DNA of 64,000 bases from JAXGYV01 sp040772045 (GCA_040772045.1 JAXGYV010000004.1:70085-134084), one strand, 5' to 3'; shown: positions 16,226-24,598, numbered from the stretch's first letter. Notes: generated from the sequence alone by a model not told the origin. A program made the numbers and translations.

Positions 16226-16234
16226 GAGACTGAG

Positions 16235-16912
16235 ATGTCACAGGTGTCCGTTTGTTCCCCGAGCTGCGCGCGTGCCTCGCGCGCACACACACAAATGAGC
16301 ATGAACCCCGCGCGATGGGGCGCGCGGGGCCTGGCGGAGGTCGCGGTGGCCATCGCCCTGGCCGCCGCGCTCGGGTTCGTGAAGCCGTTCACCATGCCAC
16401 AAGGTGGGTCTGTGAGCCTCGAGATGCTCCCGCTCGTCTTCGTGGCCATACGCGTCGGCGTGGGCCCGGCGCTGGTGGCGGGGGGGCTCTATGGCTTCGT
16501 GCAGCTCGTCCTGCCGGGTGCATACATTTACCACCCCGCGCAGGTCGCTCTCGACTACCCGCTGGCGTACATGGCGATCGCCGCCGCCGGCCTGCTCCAT
16601 GTGAGGGGGTGGCGCGCCCTCGCCGCCTCCGTGGCGCTCGCCGCCACAGGGCGGCTGGTATTTCACTTTCTGTCGGGCATCATTTTCTTCGCCACCTACG
16701 CGCGCGACCTGGGTTGGAACCCATGGCTCTACTCCCTCTCGTACAACGTGCTCTACCTCGTGCCCGAGGCTGCTATTACCGCAGTGATCCTCTGGCCGCT
16801 GCTGAAAGCGTACGACGCAGCCTTTCCCGGCGGCACCTCGGCCGGTGTTCTCGAGGGAGAGCGGAGTGCGGTAGCCGGTGAGAACCATCACCGGCCGGAC
16901 TGCTGTGGCTGA
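16235..16912 (+). CDS. thiT: ECF thiamine transporter S component ThiT
   Basis: A ThiT/YuaJ-family membrane protein of 225 residues with about six transmembrane segments. It is the substrate-binding subunit of a group II energy-coupling-factor importer for thiamine; the shared EcfA/EcfT parts are not in this window. The segment MPQGGSVSLEMLPLVFVAIR followed by GALYGF-like VAGGLYGFVQL and HPAQVALDYPLAY is diagnostic. The reading frame extends upstream through the riboswitch, so I chose the ATG just after the riboswitch; an alternative is the ATG at 16295. It overlaps thiamine pyrophosphokinase by 35 nt, and both are under the TPP riboswitch. Confidence 0.9.
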   Translation: MSQVSVCSPSCARASRAHTQMSMNPARWGARGLAEVAVAIALAAALGFVKPFTMPQGGSVSLEMLPLVFVAIRVGVGPALVAGGLYGFVQLVLPGAYIYHPAQVALDYPLAYMAIAAAGLLHVRGWRALAASVALAATGRLVFHFLSGIIFFATYARDLGWNPWLYSLSYNVLYLVPEAAITAVILWPLLKAYDAAFPGGTSAGVLEGERSAVAGENHHRPDCCG

Positions 16913-17603
16913 GGAGGTTAGGGCCCGCGCCGCCGTCGCGGCCGTCTTCCTCAACGGGGAGTATGAGCCCGAGCCGGCCTTCTATCGCCAGGCGGCTGAG
17001 GGCGCGAGCATGTTGATCGGCGCGGACGGCGGGGCGGCGTGGATGATTAAGCTAGGGCTGCTGCCGTCGGTCGTTGTCGGCGACTTCGATTCACTGTCGC
17101 CGCTGGCGCTGGAGGAGTTGCAGGCGAAAGGTGTGAGGAGCGTGCGCCATCCGGTCCGCAAGGACCGCACCGACGCCGAGCTTGCGGTCGGTGAGGCCTT
17201 ACGCATGGGTGCCGGCGCCATCGATGTGTTCGGCGGGCTTGGCGCGGGCTTCGACTATGCGGTGGGGCACGTGGCGCTGCTGCGCGGTCTGGCGCGGCGT
17301 CGCGTGCCGGCCCGGCTGCTGGAGCCCGCCCTCACGTTCATGGTCATGCCAGCGCGCAGCCGCCTCTCCGTAAGCGCGTCGCCCGGATCTCGCTTCTCGC
17401 TCCAGCCGCTCACGCAGCGAGCTGTGGTAAGCCTGAGGGGTTTCGACTACGAGCTTCGGGCGGCGCGGCTGCGCGCCGACGCGTGCCGCGGACTAGGGAA
17501 CATGGTGACCCGCCACGATGCGGAGGTCCTGGTGCACGCGGGCCTAGCGGCCGTGCATGTGGGTGCTCCCCTCCAGCCTTTCTGGTCGGGCATGACGGCG
17601 TAA
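16878..17603 (+). CDS. thiN: thiamine pyrophosphokinase
   Basis: A 241-residue enzyme that converts imported thiamine to thiamine pyrophosphate using ATP. Key motifs are IGADGGAAW, VVVGDFDSLSP, and RKDRTDAELA, followed by GGLGAGFDYAVGHVALL and a C-terminal beta-rich B1-binding domain (GFDYELRAARL, NMVTRHDAEV). It begins with GTG inside the end of thiT; GTG at 16905 is an alternative. Importer plus kinase downstream of a TPP riboswitch is a complete thiamine-salvage unit. Confidence 0.92.
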   Translation: MRTITGRTAVAEEVRARAAVAAVFLNGEYEPEPAFYRQAAEGASMLIGADGGAAWMIKLGLLPSVVVGDFDSLSPLALEELQAKGVRSVRHPVRKDRTDAELAVGEALRMGAGAIDVFGGLGAGFDYAVGHVALLRGLARRRVPARLLEPALTFMVMPARSRLSVSASPGSRFSLQPLTQRAVVSLRGFDYELRAARLRADACRGLGNMVTRHDAEVLVHAGLAAVHVGAPLQPFWSGMTA

Positions 17604-17605
17604 GA

Positions 17606-17647
17606 AGCGCCCGCTCGTGCCGTGCGTGGCTGGCTGCCGCGGGCGCT
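17606..17647. terminator. bidirectional hairpin between thiN and the FlgM-like gene
   Basis: AGCGCCCGC (17606-17614) pairs perfectly with GCGGGCGCT (17639-17647) around a 24-nt loop. It lies just after the thiN stop and abuts the stop of the convergent FlgM-like gene. There is no T-run, so it would be a G+C-type or Rho-assisted terminator. Confidence 0.5.
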
Positions 17648-17853
17648 CAGTCTGCCTGGCCACCGGTCCGGGGTGGCTTAACGGCCCCACTGATGATCCG
17701 TGCCGCCACATCGTCCGAGTCTATGACGTAGGCATGATGCTCAACCTGGGCGCGTAGTGCTTCCACACGAAGCCGCCGCCCGCAGAGAGCTGCGTCTGGC
17801 TGTCGTGGTTGCCCTGTGTTGGCGAGGCATCCATCCTGAGCGTGGTGGGTCAT
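17647..17853 (-). CDS. small FlgM-like anti-sigma factor candidate
   Basis: A 68-residue protein whose C-terminal half, RLRVEALRAQVEHHAYVIDS followed by DDVAARIISG, closely follows the FlgM C-terminal pattern (helix, tyrosine, I-D-x-x-x-x-A-x-x-I), the part that binds flagellar-type sigma-28. I placed the start at the ATG at 17853 because GGGAGGAG lies 6-8 nt upstream; an ATG at 17883 lacks one. No flagellar or sigma factor gene is in the window. Function as an anti-sigma factor is inferred from this one motif. Confidence 0.6.
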   Translation of the reverse strand: MTHHAQDGCLANTGQPRQPDAALCGRRLRVEALRAQVEHHAYVIDSDDVAARIISGAVKPPRTGGQAD

Positions 17854-18030
17854 TGGCTGCTCCTCCCGGTCCTCTAGACTCATCGGAGCGGGAGGGCCGC
17901 CAGTTTACAAACTCCCGTAAACAGCCGAGACTGCACTTGTTCTGCGCTCATGCTCTCGCGACAGGTGGGTGCGGGGGCGGAGAGCGCGACAACGGCCGAA
18001 GACACGAGAGCAACACAGCCGGGGGTGCCA

Positions 18031-19257
18031 GTGCTGATCAGTATCAACGAAGCGCTCGACGCAGTCTTGGGCGCGGTGGCGACCGGCGGCGTGGAATCCG
18101 TGCCGCTCCTCGACGCTCTCGGGCGGACGCTTGCGGAAGACGTCGTCGCCCCCGACGACGTGCCACCGTTCTCCAACTCCGCGATGGATGGCTTCGCGCT
18201 GCGCGTCGCCGACCAGACCGGGCGACGTTCCCTGCGGTTGGTAGCGGAGATCCCCGCGGGGCACGTGTTCCCTGAGGAGCTGCCGCCGGGCGGTGTGGCG
18301 CGCATCATGACGGGAGCTCCTCTGCCGCCAGGCGCCGACGCCGTGGTCGAAGTGGAGGCCACGACCGTGTGTGGCGAGGAGGTGGAGATCGAGAACCCGG
18401 TGGAAAGAGGGCGGAATGTGCGCTACGTCGGCGAAGACGTGCGCCGCGGCAGTACCCTGCTGACGGCGGGGGACGCTATCGAGGCCGCGCACCTCGGAGT
18501 GCTCGCCTCCGCCGGCGTGGCGCGGGTGCGGGTGGCTCGCCGCCCGTCGGTGGCCATCCTCTCCACGGGCAGCGAGCTGGTTCCGATCGACCAGCGGCCT
18601 GGGCCAGGGCAGATCCGCAACTCGAACTCCTACACCGCCTACGGTCAGGCTAGAGAGGCAGGAGCAGCACCCGTGCTGCTCGGCATCGCTCGCGACGATC
18701 GCGAGGAGACGCGAGAGCAACTACGTCGGGCGCTGCGGGAGGACGTGGTGATCACCTCCGGGGGCGTGTCTGTCGGCGACTACGACTTTGTGAAGGCGGT
18801 CCAAGAGGAGCTGGGCGTAGAACGCCGGTTCTGGGGCGTGCGGACCAAGCCTGGCAAGCCGCTCGTGTTCGGCGTTCGCGACAGAACGCTGGTCTTCGGC
18901 GTACCCGGTAACCCGGTTGCGGCCATGGTCTCCTTTGAGGTGTACATTCGGCCCGCGCTCCTGCGCATGCAGGGGCGCCGGGATGTCTGGAGGCCGTGGG
19001 TGCTGGCGACCTCGGCCGAGCCCGTGAAGCACGGCAGCGACCGCGCTGAACTGCGTCGCTGTCGCGTGTGGCAGACGGCGGATGGGCGATGGTGCTGGAC
19101 GACGACGGGCCCGCAGGGGTCAGGAATTCTCAGCTCGATGGCGCTGGCTGACGGCCTTGCGCTGGTTGCGGTGGACCATCCCGGTGGGCCGACAGGGGAG
19201 CGTATGCCAGTGATGCTGCTCCGGGGGGCCGCCGCGGAGCGACCGCCGTACCCCTGA
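18031..19257 (+). CDS. moeA: molybdopterin molybdenumtransferase MoeA
   Basis: MoeA inserts molybdate (or tungstate) into adenylylated molybdopterin, the last step of molybdenum-cofactor synthesis. All hallmark motifs are present in order: SAMDGFALR-like NSAMDGFALRVAD, RIMTGAPLPPGADAVV, AILSTGSELV, PGQIRNSNSY, VITSGGVSVGDYDFVK, RTKPGKPLVFG and FGVPGNPVAAMVSFE. I prefer GTG at 18031, with GGGGG 6-9 nt upstream and a normal MoeA N terminus (LISINEALDAVL); an in-frame ATG at 17950 adds 27 low-complexity residues without a ribosome site. It stands alone, without other moa/moe genes nearby. Confidence 0.93.
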   Translation: MLISINEALDAVLGAVATGGVESVPLLDALGRTLAEDVVAPDDVPPFSNSAMDGFALRVADQTGRRSLRLVAEIPAGHVFPEELPPGGVARIMTGAPLPPGADAVVEVEATTVCGEEVEIENPVERGRNVRYVGEDVRRGSTLLTAGDAIEAAHLGVLASAGVARVRVARRPSVAILSTGSELVPIDQRPGPGQIRNSNSYTAYGQAREAGAAPVLLGIARDDREETREQLRRALREDVVITSGGVSVGDYDFVKAVQEELGVERRFWGVRTKPGKPLVFGVRDRTLVFGVPGNPVAAMVSFEVYIRPALLRMQGRRDVWRPWVLATSAEPVKHGSDRAELRRCRVWQTADGRWCWTTTGPQGSGILSSMALADGLALVAVDHPGGPTGERMPVMLLRGAAAERPPYP

Positions 19258-19269
19258 GCAGGGGCTCAG
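19254..19269. terminator. small hairpin shared by convergent moeA and sortase stops
   Basis: CTGAGC, loop AGGG, GCTCAG forms a perfect 6-bp hairpin that contains both stop codons, TGA of moeA and TGA of the opposing sortase gene. It is a compact bidirectional end; there is no T-run. Confidence 0.4.
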
Positions 19270-19946
19270 CGGAAGGCATAGTCGCTGAGCCGCGCCCAAA
19301 CGACGAGCCGTTGTTTGGCGCTGTACGGTGGGTGACAAGTAGTGAGAACCAGGTCGTACCCGCGATCGTGAAGCACGCTCGTGTCAGTTGGGCGAGTCAC
19401 CGTTTTCTTAGCTACGCGGTAGGTAAAGGTCGCGTAGGGTGTAACGAGTACCAGCTGGTCGCCGGGCCGCAGGCGGTCGAGATTGCGGAAGGGCGCGCCG
19501 TAGGTGGTCCGATGACCAGCGATGGCAAACGGCTGCCCTTGTCCCGGTAGTGGGGTATTGGCATAGTGCACCGGGCCGCTGCGCAGCAGCGTCTGGTCCG
19601 GGTCCGCGGCCGCGCCTCGTGCTCTGCCCTGGAGTACCACGCTGTTGAGTCCGATGCGCTTGTTCCGCAGGCGACCGATGGGCTGGCCGCTGCGGAGACG
19701 CCGCGCGAAGCGGTTCGCCAGCGAGGCGATGCGAGTGTACGGGTCGTCTGCCGCCGGCGATGGCGACTGCCGCCGGAGCGCGCGCAAGAATGCCTGCTCC
19801 GACTGGCGATAGGTCTCTCCAAGCCGAGCTTGCTGGACCTCCGCGTAGCCGGCCGACCAGAGGGGGTAAGCGAGCACAATGCCACCGGCGATAATCAAGC
19901 AGCTCGAGAGCTGGCGCACCAGCCGATGTCGCGTCATGCGTTGCAT
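19266..19946 (-). CDS. class E/D-type sortase
   Basis: A 226-residue membrane-anchored cysteine transpeptidase. One transmembrane segment near residues 14-30 (LSSCLIIAGGIVLAYPLW) is followed by the sortase barrel. The catalytic triad is visible: H145 in AIAGHRTTYGAPF, C204 in LTTCHPPYSA and R213 in KQRLVVWARL. The LTTC motif and size fit actinobacterial class E or D enzymes, which attach housekeeping proteins to peptidoglycan or make pili. I used the ATG at 19946 (19937 is possible); the open frame upstream runs into the divergent ybaK leader. No LPxTG-like substrate gene is obvious nearby. Confidence 0.88.
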   Translation of the reverse strand: MQRMTRHRLVRQLSSCLIIAGGIVLAYPLWSAGYAEVQQARLGETYRQSEQAFLRALRRQSPSPAADDPYTRIASLANRFARRLRSGQPIGRLRNKRIGLNSVVLQGRARGAAADPDQTLLRSGPVHYANTPLPGQGQPFAIAGHRTTYGAPFRNLDRLRPGDQLVLVTPYATFTYRVAKKTVTRPTDTSVLHDRGYDLVLTTCHPPYSAKQRLVVWARLSDYAFR

Positions 19947-19953
19947 ATGCCCA

Positions 19954-19962
19954 TGGTACACT
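19954..19962 (+). promoter_or_regulatory. extended -10 promoter of ybaK
   Basis: TGGTACACT matches the extended -10 pattern seen repeatedly in this window and lies about 30 nt before the ybaK GTG, giving a short leader that holds GGAGG at 19981-19985. It sits in the 44-nt divergent space between the sortase and ybaK. Confidence 0.45.
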
Positions 19963-19990
19963 GGGCGGCCGGGGTTCCGAGGAGGTATGA

Positions 19991-20473
19991 GTGCGGTCCT
20001 GTAGCGACGTCCACAACTACCTGATGGAGCAGGACGTGCCACACGAGGTTCTCCACCTCCCGGCCCTCGCCAGGACGGCGCGGGCGGCATCCGAGCTCTT
20101 AGCGGTGCCGCTGGCCGATGTCGTGAAGACGCTGGTCTTCCTCCTCGACGACAAACCAACGCTGGTCCTGATCGCTGGAGACCAGGTCGCCGACGCGAAG
20201 CGGCTCGCCGCCGTAACGGGTGCGCTCGAGGTCGCCCAGGTGCGCGGCAAGCAGGTGTTCGATATCACGGGGTACCGAGCGGGAGCGGTCCCCCCCTGCG
20301 GTCTGGCTACGACGTTGCCGGCGATCGCCGACGCGCGCATCTTCCTCCGCGATGTGGTGTACTGCGGCGGCGGTGCCACAGCGACCATGCTGAAGCTGAG
20401 GAGTAGCGATCTGCGACACCTTCTGCGGCCCGCAGTGGCCGACATCGCCACGATGAAGACTGAGCGCACCTAG
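19991..20473 (+). CDS. YbaK/EbsC-type aminoacyl-tRNA deacylase
   Basis: A 160-residue YbaK/ProX-family protein that hydrolyses mischarged tRNA (typically Cys-tRNA-Pro). Conserved segments are VVKTLVFLLDD, LIAGDQVADAKRLA (with the catalytic-site lysine region) and ITGYRAGAVPPCG, the family signature for substrate binding. It starts with GTG, with GGAGG 5 nt upstream. It stands alone between a sortase and a solute-binding lipoprotein. Confidence 0.88.
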   Translation: MRSCSDVHNYLMEQDVPHEVLHLPALARTARAASELLAVPLADVVKTLVFLLDDKPTLVLIAGDQVADAKRLAAVTGALEVAQVRGKQVFDITGYRAGAVPPCGLATTLPAIADARIFLRDVVYCGGGATATMLKLRSSDLRHLLRPAVADIATMKTERT

Positions 20474-20617
20474 ACTGCGGGGTCATGGATGCACGAGTGG
20501 AGCGGTCGAATTCCACAGGGGCGGCCTGTCGATGCGGGCAAGCCCGCGCGGCGAGAGCACGCGGAGACTCCTACGCCGAGCGGGCGCCGTACACCGGAGC
20601 GCGGCCTCCTGGCGGGT

Positions 20618-21481
20618 ATGGCGTGTGCCGCGAAGGCAGCTCGTTTGATGATCGGTCTCATCGCCGCCACCGCGCTCATCGTGGGCTGCGGAGGAGACGG
20701 AGAGAGTGGGCAAGCGCCGTTATCGCCGATGGAGCGGTGTACGCAGGTGCTGGGCCATAAGCCGCAGGGGCTGGCACGTACGGTCGCCACGTCGGGCGCG
20801 CTGGTTGTCGCCACGGCCGGCGATTACCCTCCGCAGAGCTGGGTGGACGACCACGGTAAGCTCGTCGGATTCGATGTCGAAGTGGCGAAGCGCGTCGGCG
20901 ATCTCCTGGGCGTGGAGGTGAACTTCATCACGCCAGAGTGGGACGCCGTCCCGGCCGCCCTCGCGGGCGGCAAGGTGCAGGTCTCTATCGGCTCGCTCGC
21001 GCCGTCAGAGGAACTCGAGCAGGCGCTCATGTTCAGCACGCCGTACTACGCTATGCCAGCGCGAGTGGCGGTGAAGAAGGGATCGCCCAAGCTCGCTGGC
21101 GCCAGCGGCCTGGCCGGTAAGAAGGTGGGGGTAGGAGCGCAGACGACGTACTTCTATTGGCTGCGGGAGCACACCCAGGCGGTCATTAAGACCTATACCG
21201 CCGAGGCTGACACGTTCCCGGAACTGGCCGCCGGCCGCCTCGACGCGGTTGTGGCGGCTGGTCCGACACTGGCTCAGGCCATCCGGTCGGGCCAGCCCTT
21301 CGTCCTCTCGGGAAAACCGTTGTTCTCCCAGGAATTCGCCTTCGCCGTGCGGCAGGGGGAGGCCGACCTCCTCGCGCTGATGGAGTACGCGATCCGCACA
21401 CTGAGCGACGACGGATCGCTCAGCAGGCTCACCAGGGAGTGGTTTGGTGGCGCCGACCTGAGTATCTCCGCCGAGAACTAA
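20618..21481 (+). CDS. family 3 solute-binding lipoprotein (amino-acid ABC type)
   Basis: A 287-residue periplasmic-type binding protein. The N terminus has a lipoprotein signal ending in LIVGC (lipid-modified Cys24). The mature part follows the SBP_bac_3 fold: LVVATAGDYPPQSWVDDHGK, LVGFDVEVAKRVGDLLG, ITPEWDAVPAALAGGKVQV, FSTPYYAMPARVAV, LAGKKVGVGAQTTY and the C-terminal SDDGSLSRLTREWFG. Such proteins bind polar amino acids or opines for an ABC importer, but no permease or ATPase gene is adjacent, so it is an orphan here. I chose the ATG at 20618; the frame is open further upstream without a signal peptide, and an ATG at 20648 is also possible. Confidence 0.88.
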   Translation: MACAAKAARLMIGLIAATALIVGCGGDGESGQAPLSPMERCTQVLGHKPQGLARTVATSGALVVATAGDYPPQSWVDDHGKLVGFDVEVAKRVGDLLGVEVNFITPEWDAVPAALAGGKVQVSIGSLAPSEELEQALMFSTPYYAMPARVAVKKGSPKLAGASGLAGKKVGVGAQTTYFYWLREHTQAVIKTYTAEADTFPELAAGRLDAVVAAGPTLAQAIRSGQPFVLSGKPLFSQEFAFAVRQGEADLLALMEYAIRTLSDDGSLSRLTREWFGGADLSISAEN

Positions 21482-21520
21482 CGGCGACACAGGACGACCG
21501 CTCGCCTATGATCTCGGGGA

Positions 21521-22579
21521 TCAGACCACCGTGTGGGCGGTCGCGGCGTTCGTCCAGCCATAGGCCACGGCGGTGTACGCGGCAGCGAAGCGCAGCTCGT
21601 CTCCGAGTTGCACCGGGGGCTCGGCGTCGGTGACATCGAGCACGGTGTGGTCGGAGCTAGCACTGACGATGCTCACCCCAGGGTGCGTCGGGGTGAGGAA
21701 CGAGACGCTCAGATCCGTCTCTCCCATGGCGCAGATAGCGCGTCGGCGCACGCCAAGGTCGGGCCACTGGCGGCGGCGATGGAACGCGTCGATGCCGACC
21801 GCGCCATCCGGCGCCGAGGGCTTGTCTTTCAGCTCGATAACCTCGGCAAACGCGGTGAAGGTGTCGGTGTGGGGCACGGGCAGGGCGGCCCCGGTGGTCA
21901 TGTCGGTTCCGAACAGGATGCCTTCGCCGACGCGCAATTGCGTGAAGCGTTCCGGCACCGCCCCCTCCATCACGAGGTGAAGGTTGCCGGTGTGGCCTCC
22001 GGAGACGGTTCGCAGCCGGAGGCCCAGCTTGCCCTCGATCTCGAGGGCTAACGTGGCGAAGCGCTCCTGATTCTCTCTGGTGGGGAGCACGCCGCACAGG
22101 CAGTTGAGGCAGACGGCCACGCCCTCGAGCTCGAGCCCCGGGAGATCGAGGACCAGGCGGCACAGGCCGGCTGCCTCATGGGGCATGACGCCCTCGCGAC
22201 GATCACCGGCCTCGACGACGACGAGCACCCGGTGGGCGATGCCCTGACGCACCGCGGACGCGGACAGAGCACGCACCACGAGCTCCTCGGAGTTCAGGCT
22301 CACTTGGGTGCGCGCGACGACCTCGTCGATCTCGCTCAGCGCAGGGAGCCGGAGCAGCATGATGTCGCAGTCGACACCGGCCTGGCGGAGGCGACGGATG
22401 TTGTCAAGTCGCGATTCGCCGATCATGACGCATCCGCCGGCGAGCATGGCGCGGGCGATGTCGGGCTCGCCGCAGACGCACTTGCTGACGCCGACGACCT
22501 CAATGCCCCAAGGTGCGCAGAGTGCCACCACTGCCTCGGTATTCGCCTTGATCTTCCGGCAGTCGGCCTCGATCCTCAT
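21521..22579 (-). CDS. ornithine racemase-like PLP protein (Ala racemase N-terminal fold)
   Basis: A 352-residue fold-type III PLP protein resembling ornithine racemase (Orr) of amino-acid-fermenting clostridia and the YhfX group. The PLP lysine is K33 in VVGVSKCVCGEPDIA; further family features are MIGESRLDNIRRLRQAG, MLLRLPALSEIDEV and SGGHTGNLHLVMEG. It faces away from the lysine 2,3-aminomutase cluster, separated by a regulatory gap. In clostridia Orr converts L- to D-ornithine for oxidation to acetate and alanine; here the partners for that route are absent, so the substrate could be ornithine or lysine. Family is firm, substrate uncertain. Confidence 0.8.
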   Translation of the reverse strand: MRIEADCRKIKANTEAVVALCAPWGIEVVGVSKCVCGEPDIARAMLAGGCVMIGESRLDNIRRLRQAGVDCDIMLLRLPALSEIDEVVARTQVSLNSEELVVRALSASAVRQGIAHRVLVVVEAGDRREGVMPHEAAGLCRLVLDLPGLELEGVAVCLNCLCGVLPTRENQERFATLALEIEGKLGLRLRTVSGGHTGNLHLVMEGAVPERFTQLRVGEGILFGTDMTTGAALPVPHTDTFTAFAEVIELKDKPSAPDGAVGIDAFHRRRQWPDLGVRRRAICAMGETDLSVSFLTPTHPGVSIVSASSDHTVLDVTDAEPPVQLGDELRFAAAYTAVAYGWTNAATAHTVV

Positions 22580-22911
22580 GGCCGCGACCCCCCCCTGTGG
22601 CGAGCGCGTTTCGCTTGATGGCGGCGAGAGGTATTGCTGACGCTACTTTATAGCTTCTCGCTCGTCTGCGTGGTGAGTCCGATTGCGCCAGTCCGCTCGA
22701 GCGAGCCAGAGCATCAGTGCCACGGCGTAAGCGGGCTCTGTGGGGAATCGCCAGGGTCGCGGCTGGCCTTCTCCGCAAAACGGACGGCGGCTAACCGATC
22801 GGTCAGTGGCCAGTGTGGCACGCTGGTGCCGGGGATGCGCGAGTCCGAGCCTCTGGCATGGGACGCTTTATGCACGAGTGCAATGGATGAATACAAGCAC
22901 GGTCGAGAAGG

Positions 22912-22934
22912 TGGTACAGTGCAATCGGTTGCAC
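22912..22934 (+). promoter_or_regulatory. extended -10 promoter with overlapping palindromic operator
   Basis: TGGTACAGT (22912-22920) is an extended -10 element. A perfect palindrome, GTGCAATCGGTTGCAC (22919-22934), overlaps its 3' end and the predicted transcription start, the classic position for a repressor site. A related palindrome, TGCACGAGTGCA (22871-22882), lies about 40 nt upstream. Together they suggest regulated transcription of the kamA operon by an unidentified dimeric regulator. Confidence 0.45.
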
Positions 22935-23305
22935 GGACGTGACTGGTGACGTTTTTTGTCAGAGCCGCCGCGGGAGCGCACGTGGCCGCGGTGGGGCTGG
23001 CGCAAGGGGAGGCTGCCGGTGCGCGGCAAAGGGAGCGAGTACGTCTCGTGGCAGGTTGCGTGGGTGCGCACGTCCTCTCGGAATCCATCGCCAGAGTCCC
23101 CGGAGCGCACAGCAAAGCCGCTGCGGCGGACGGCCGTGACCGAGTGGCGGCCTCGCCGAAAGTGGTGCACGGGGGTGCTTCTGGCGAGAGACAACTCCTG
23201 CTCTCGGTCAGGTGGGACATGGCGAGGTCCGGCCGGCCGAGGCGCTCTCTCCAGAGGCGGCGGCCCGTCGCGAAGGGGGTAAGCATCGTGGGGGAAGGAG
23301 AGGAT
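22935..23305 (+). other. long untranslated leader of kamA
   Basis: About 370 nt separate the predicted transcription start from the kamA GTG. The stretch is G+C-rich with many inverted repeats. The frame is open upstream of kamA, but the sequence there is low-complexity Arg/Ala/Gly and unlike any KamA, so I treat it as leader. I could not match it confidently to lysine, cobalamin, SAM, glycine or T-box leaders. The remaining part of the gap, 22580-22870, shows nothing recognisable. Confidence 0.45.
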
Positions 23306-24598
23306 GTGACCCAACACTGGAAAGACATCCCACTGTTCAAAGGCGTCACCGACGAGGAGTGGCACGATTGGCGCTGGCAGCTGCGTAATCGCCTCACCAC
23401 GGTGGAAGACTTCGACCACGTGCTCGTGATGACGGAGGCGCAGCGTGAGGACCTGCGCCGCTGTATGGGAAAGTTCCGGGTGGCCGTCACCCCGTACTAC
23501 GCGTCGCTCATGGACCCCAACGACCCGGCGTGCCCGGTGCGTATGCAGGGCGTGCCCTCTCCGCTCGAGCTAGTAGTACGTGAGGAGGACATGGAGGACG
23601 CGATCGCCGAGACGATCGACTCGCCTACGCCCAGCCTCACTCATCGGTACCCCGATCGGGTGTTATTCGTAGTCACGGAGATGTGCTCCATGTACTGTCG
23701 CCACTGTACGCGGCGGCGCATCGTGGGCGGTCACGAGTCGATCGTCTCCCAGAAGGTCATCGATGACGCCATCACCTACATCCAGCGCAACAGGGAAGTC
23801 CGCGATGTGCTCATCAGCGGCGGGGATCCACTGGTGCTCGGCGACGACCAGCTGGAAGAGATCATCGCCCGAGTGCGTGCGATCGATCACGTGGAGATCA
23901 TCCGCGTGGGCTCGCGCATGCCGGTAGTGTGTCCGCAGCGGGTGACTGCCGAGCTGTGCGCGATGCTGAAGAAGTACCACCCGCTCTACCTGAACACGCA
24001 CTTCAACCATCCGAAGGAGATCACGCCGGATTCCGCAAGGGCCTGCGGCATGCTCGCCGACGCGGGCATCAACCTCGGCAACCAGAGCGTCCTCCTGCGT
24101 GGCATCAACGACTGCGCACACGTGATGAAGCGACTCGTTCAGGGTCTGGTACGCATCCGTGTGAAGCCGTACTATTATTACCAGTGCGATCTCGCCATGG
24201 GGACCAATCACTTCCGCACGTCGGTCGCCAAGGGCATAGAGATCTACGAGAGCCTGCGGGGCCACACTACGGGCTTCGCCGTGCCCGTCTACATCATCGA
24301 CGCCATTGGGGGTGGCGGGAAGACACCTGTGACTCCCAGCTACGTTGTCTCGATGTCGCCGGGCAAGATCATCCTGCGCAACTACGAGGGCGTGATCTCC
24401 AGGTACACGGAGCCAGATGACTACGTCGAGGGGGAGTGCCGCTGTCCCGACTGTAGGGCTGAGCGCGTCCGTAAGGGTGTCGCACGTCTCTTCGACGTTC
24501 CAGACGTCACGCTCGAGGACGTATGGGCGGCGCGCATGCAGAAGGTCAAGGACCGCAAGAACGTCATGGCCGATATTCATGGGCCAGCGGAGTCGTGA
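23306..24598 (+). CDS. kamA: L-lysine 2,3-aminomutase
   Basis: A 430-residue radical-SAM, PLP-dependent enzyme that interconverts L-alpha-lysine and L-beta-lysine, first step of anaerobic lysine fermentation. The [4Fe-4S] motif is C127-C131-C134 (MCSMYCRHCTRRR); the PLP lysine is K339 in IGGGGKTPV; C-terminal zinc cysteines are in CRCPDC. D295 (QCDLAMG) and D332 (IIDAIGGGG) match the two aspartates that hold the lysine side-chain amino group in the clostridial enzyme and that differ in glutamate 2,3-aminomutases, so lysine is the likely substrate. The N terminus FKGVTDEEWHDWRWQLRNR aligns with known KamA. GTG at 23306 is preceded by AAGGAG. Confidence 0.93.
   Translation: MTQHWKDIPLFKGVTDEEWHDWRWQLRNRLTTVEDFDHVLVMTEAQREDLRRCMGKFRVAVTPYYASLMDPNDPACPVRMQGVPSPLELVVREEDMEDAIAETIDSPTPSLTHRYPDRVLFVVTEMCSMYCRHCTRRRIVGGHESIVSQKVIDDAITYIQRNREVRDVLISGGDPLVLGDDQLEEIIARVRAIDHVEIIRVGSRMPVVCPQRVTAELCAMLKKYHPLYLNTHFNHPKEITPDSARACGMLADAGINLGNQSVLLRGINDCAHVMKRLVQGLVRIRVKPYYYYQCDLAMGTNHFRTSVAKGIEIYESLRGHTTGFAVPVYIIDAIGGGGKTPVTPSYVVSMSPGKIILRNYEGVISRYTEPDDYVEGECRCPDCRAERVRKGVARLFDVPDVTLEDVWAARMQKVKDRKNVMADIHGPAES

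Noticed and set aside
16064..16234. Extended N terminus of ThiT
   Set aside because: This stretch is the TPP riboswitch, so translation must start downstream.
22935..23305. Possible cobalamin, lysine, glycine or T-box leader before kamA
   Set aside because: Fragments resemble parts of these motifs, but the conserved cores (for example the B12 box or the T-box GGTGGTACCGCG) are not present as a set, so no class is claimed.
22946..23305. N-terminal extension of KamA from an upstream start
   Set aside because: The extra 120 residues are low-complexity and unlike any KamA, and a good ribosome site precedes GTG 23306.
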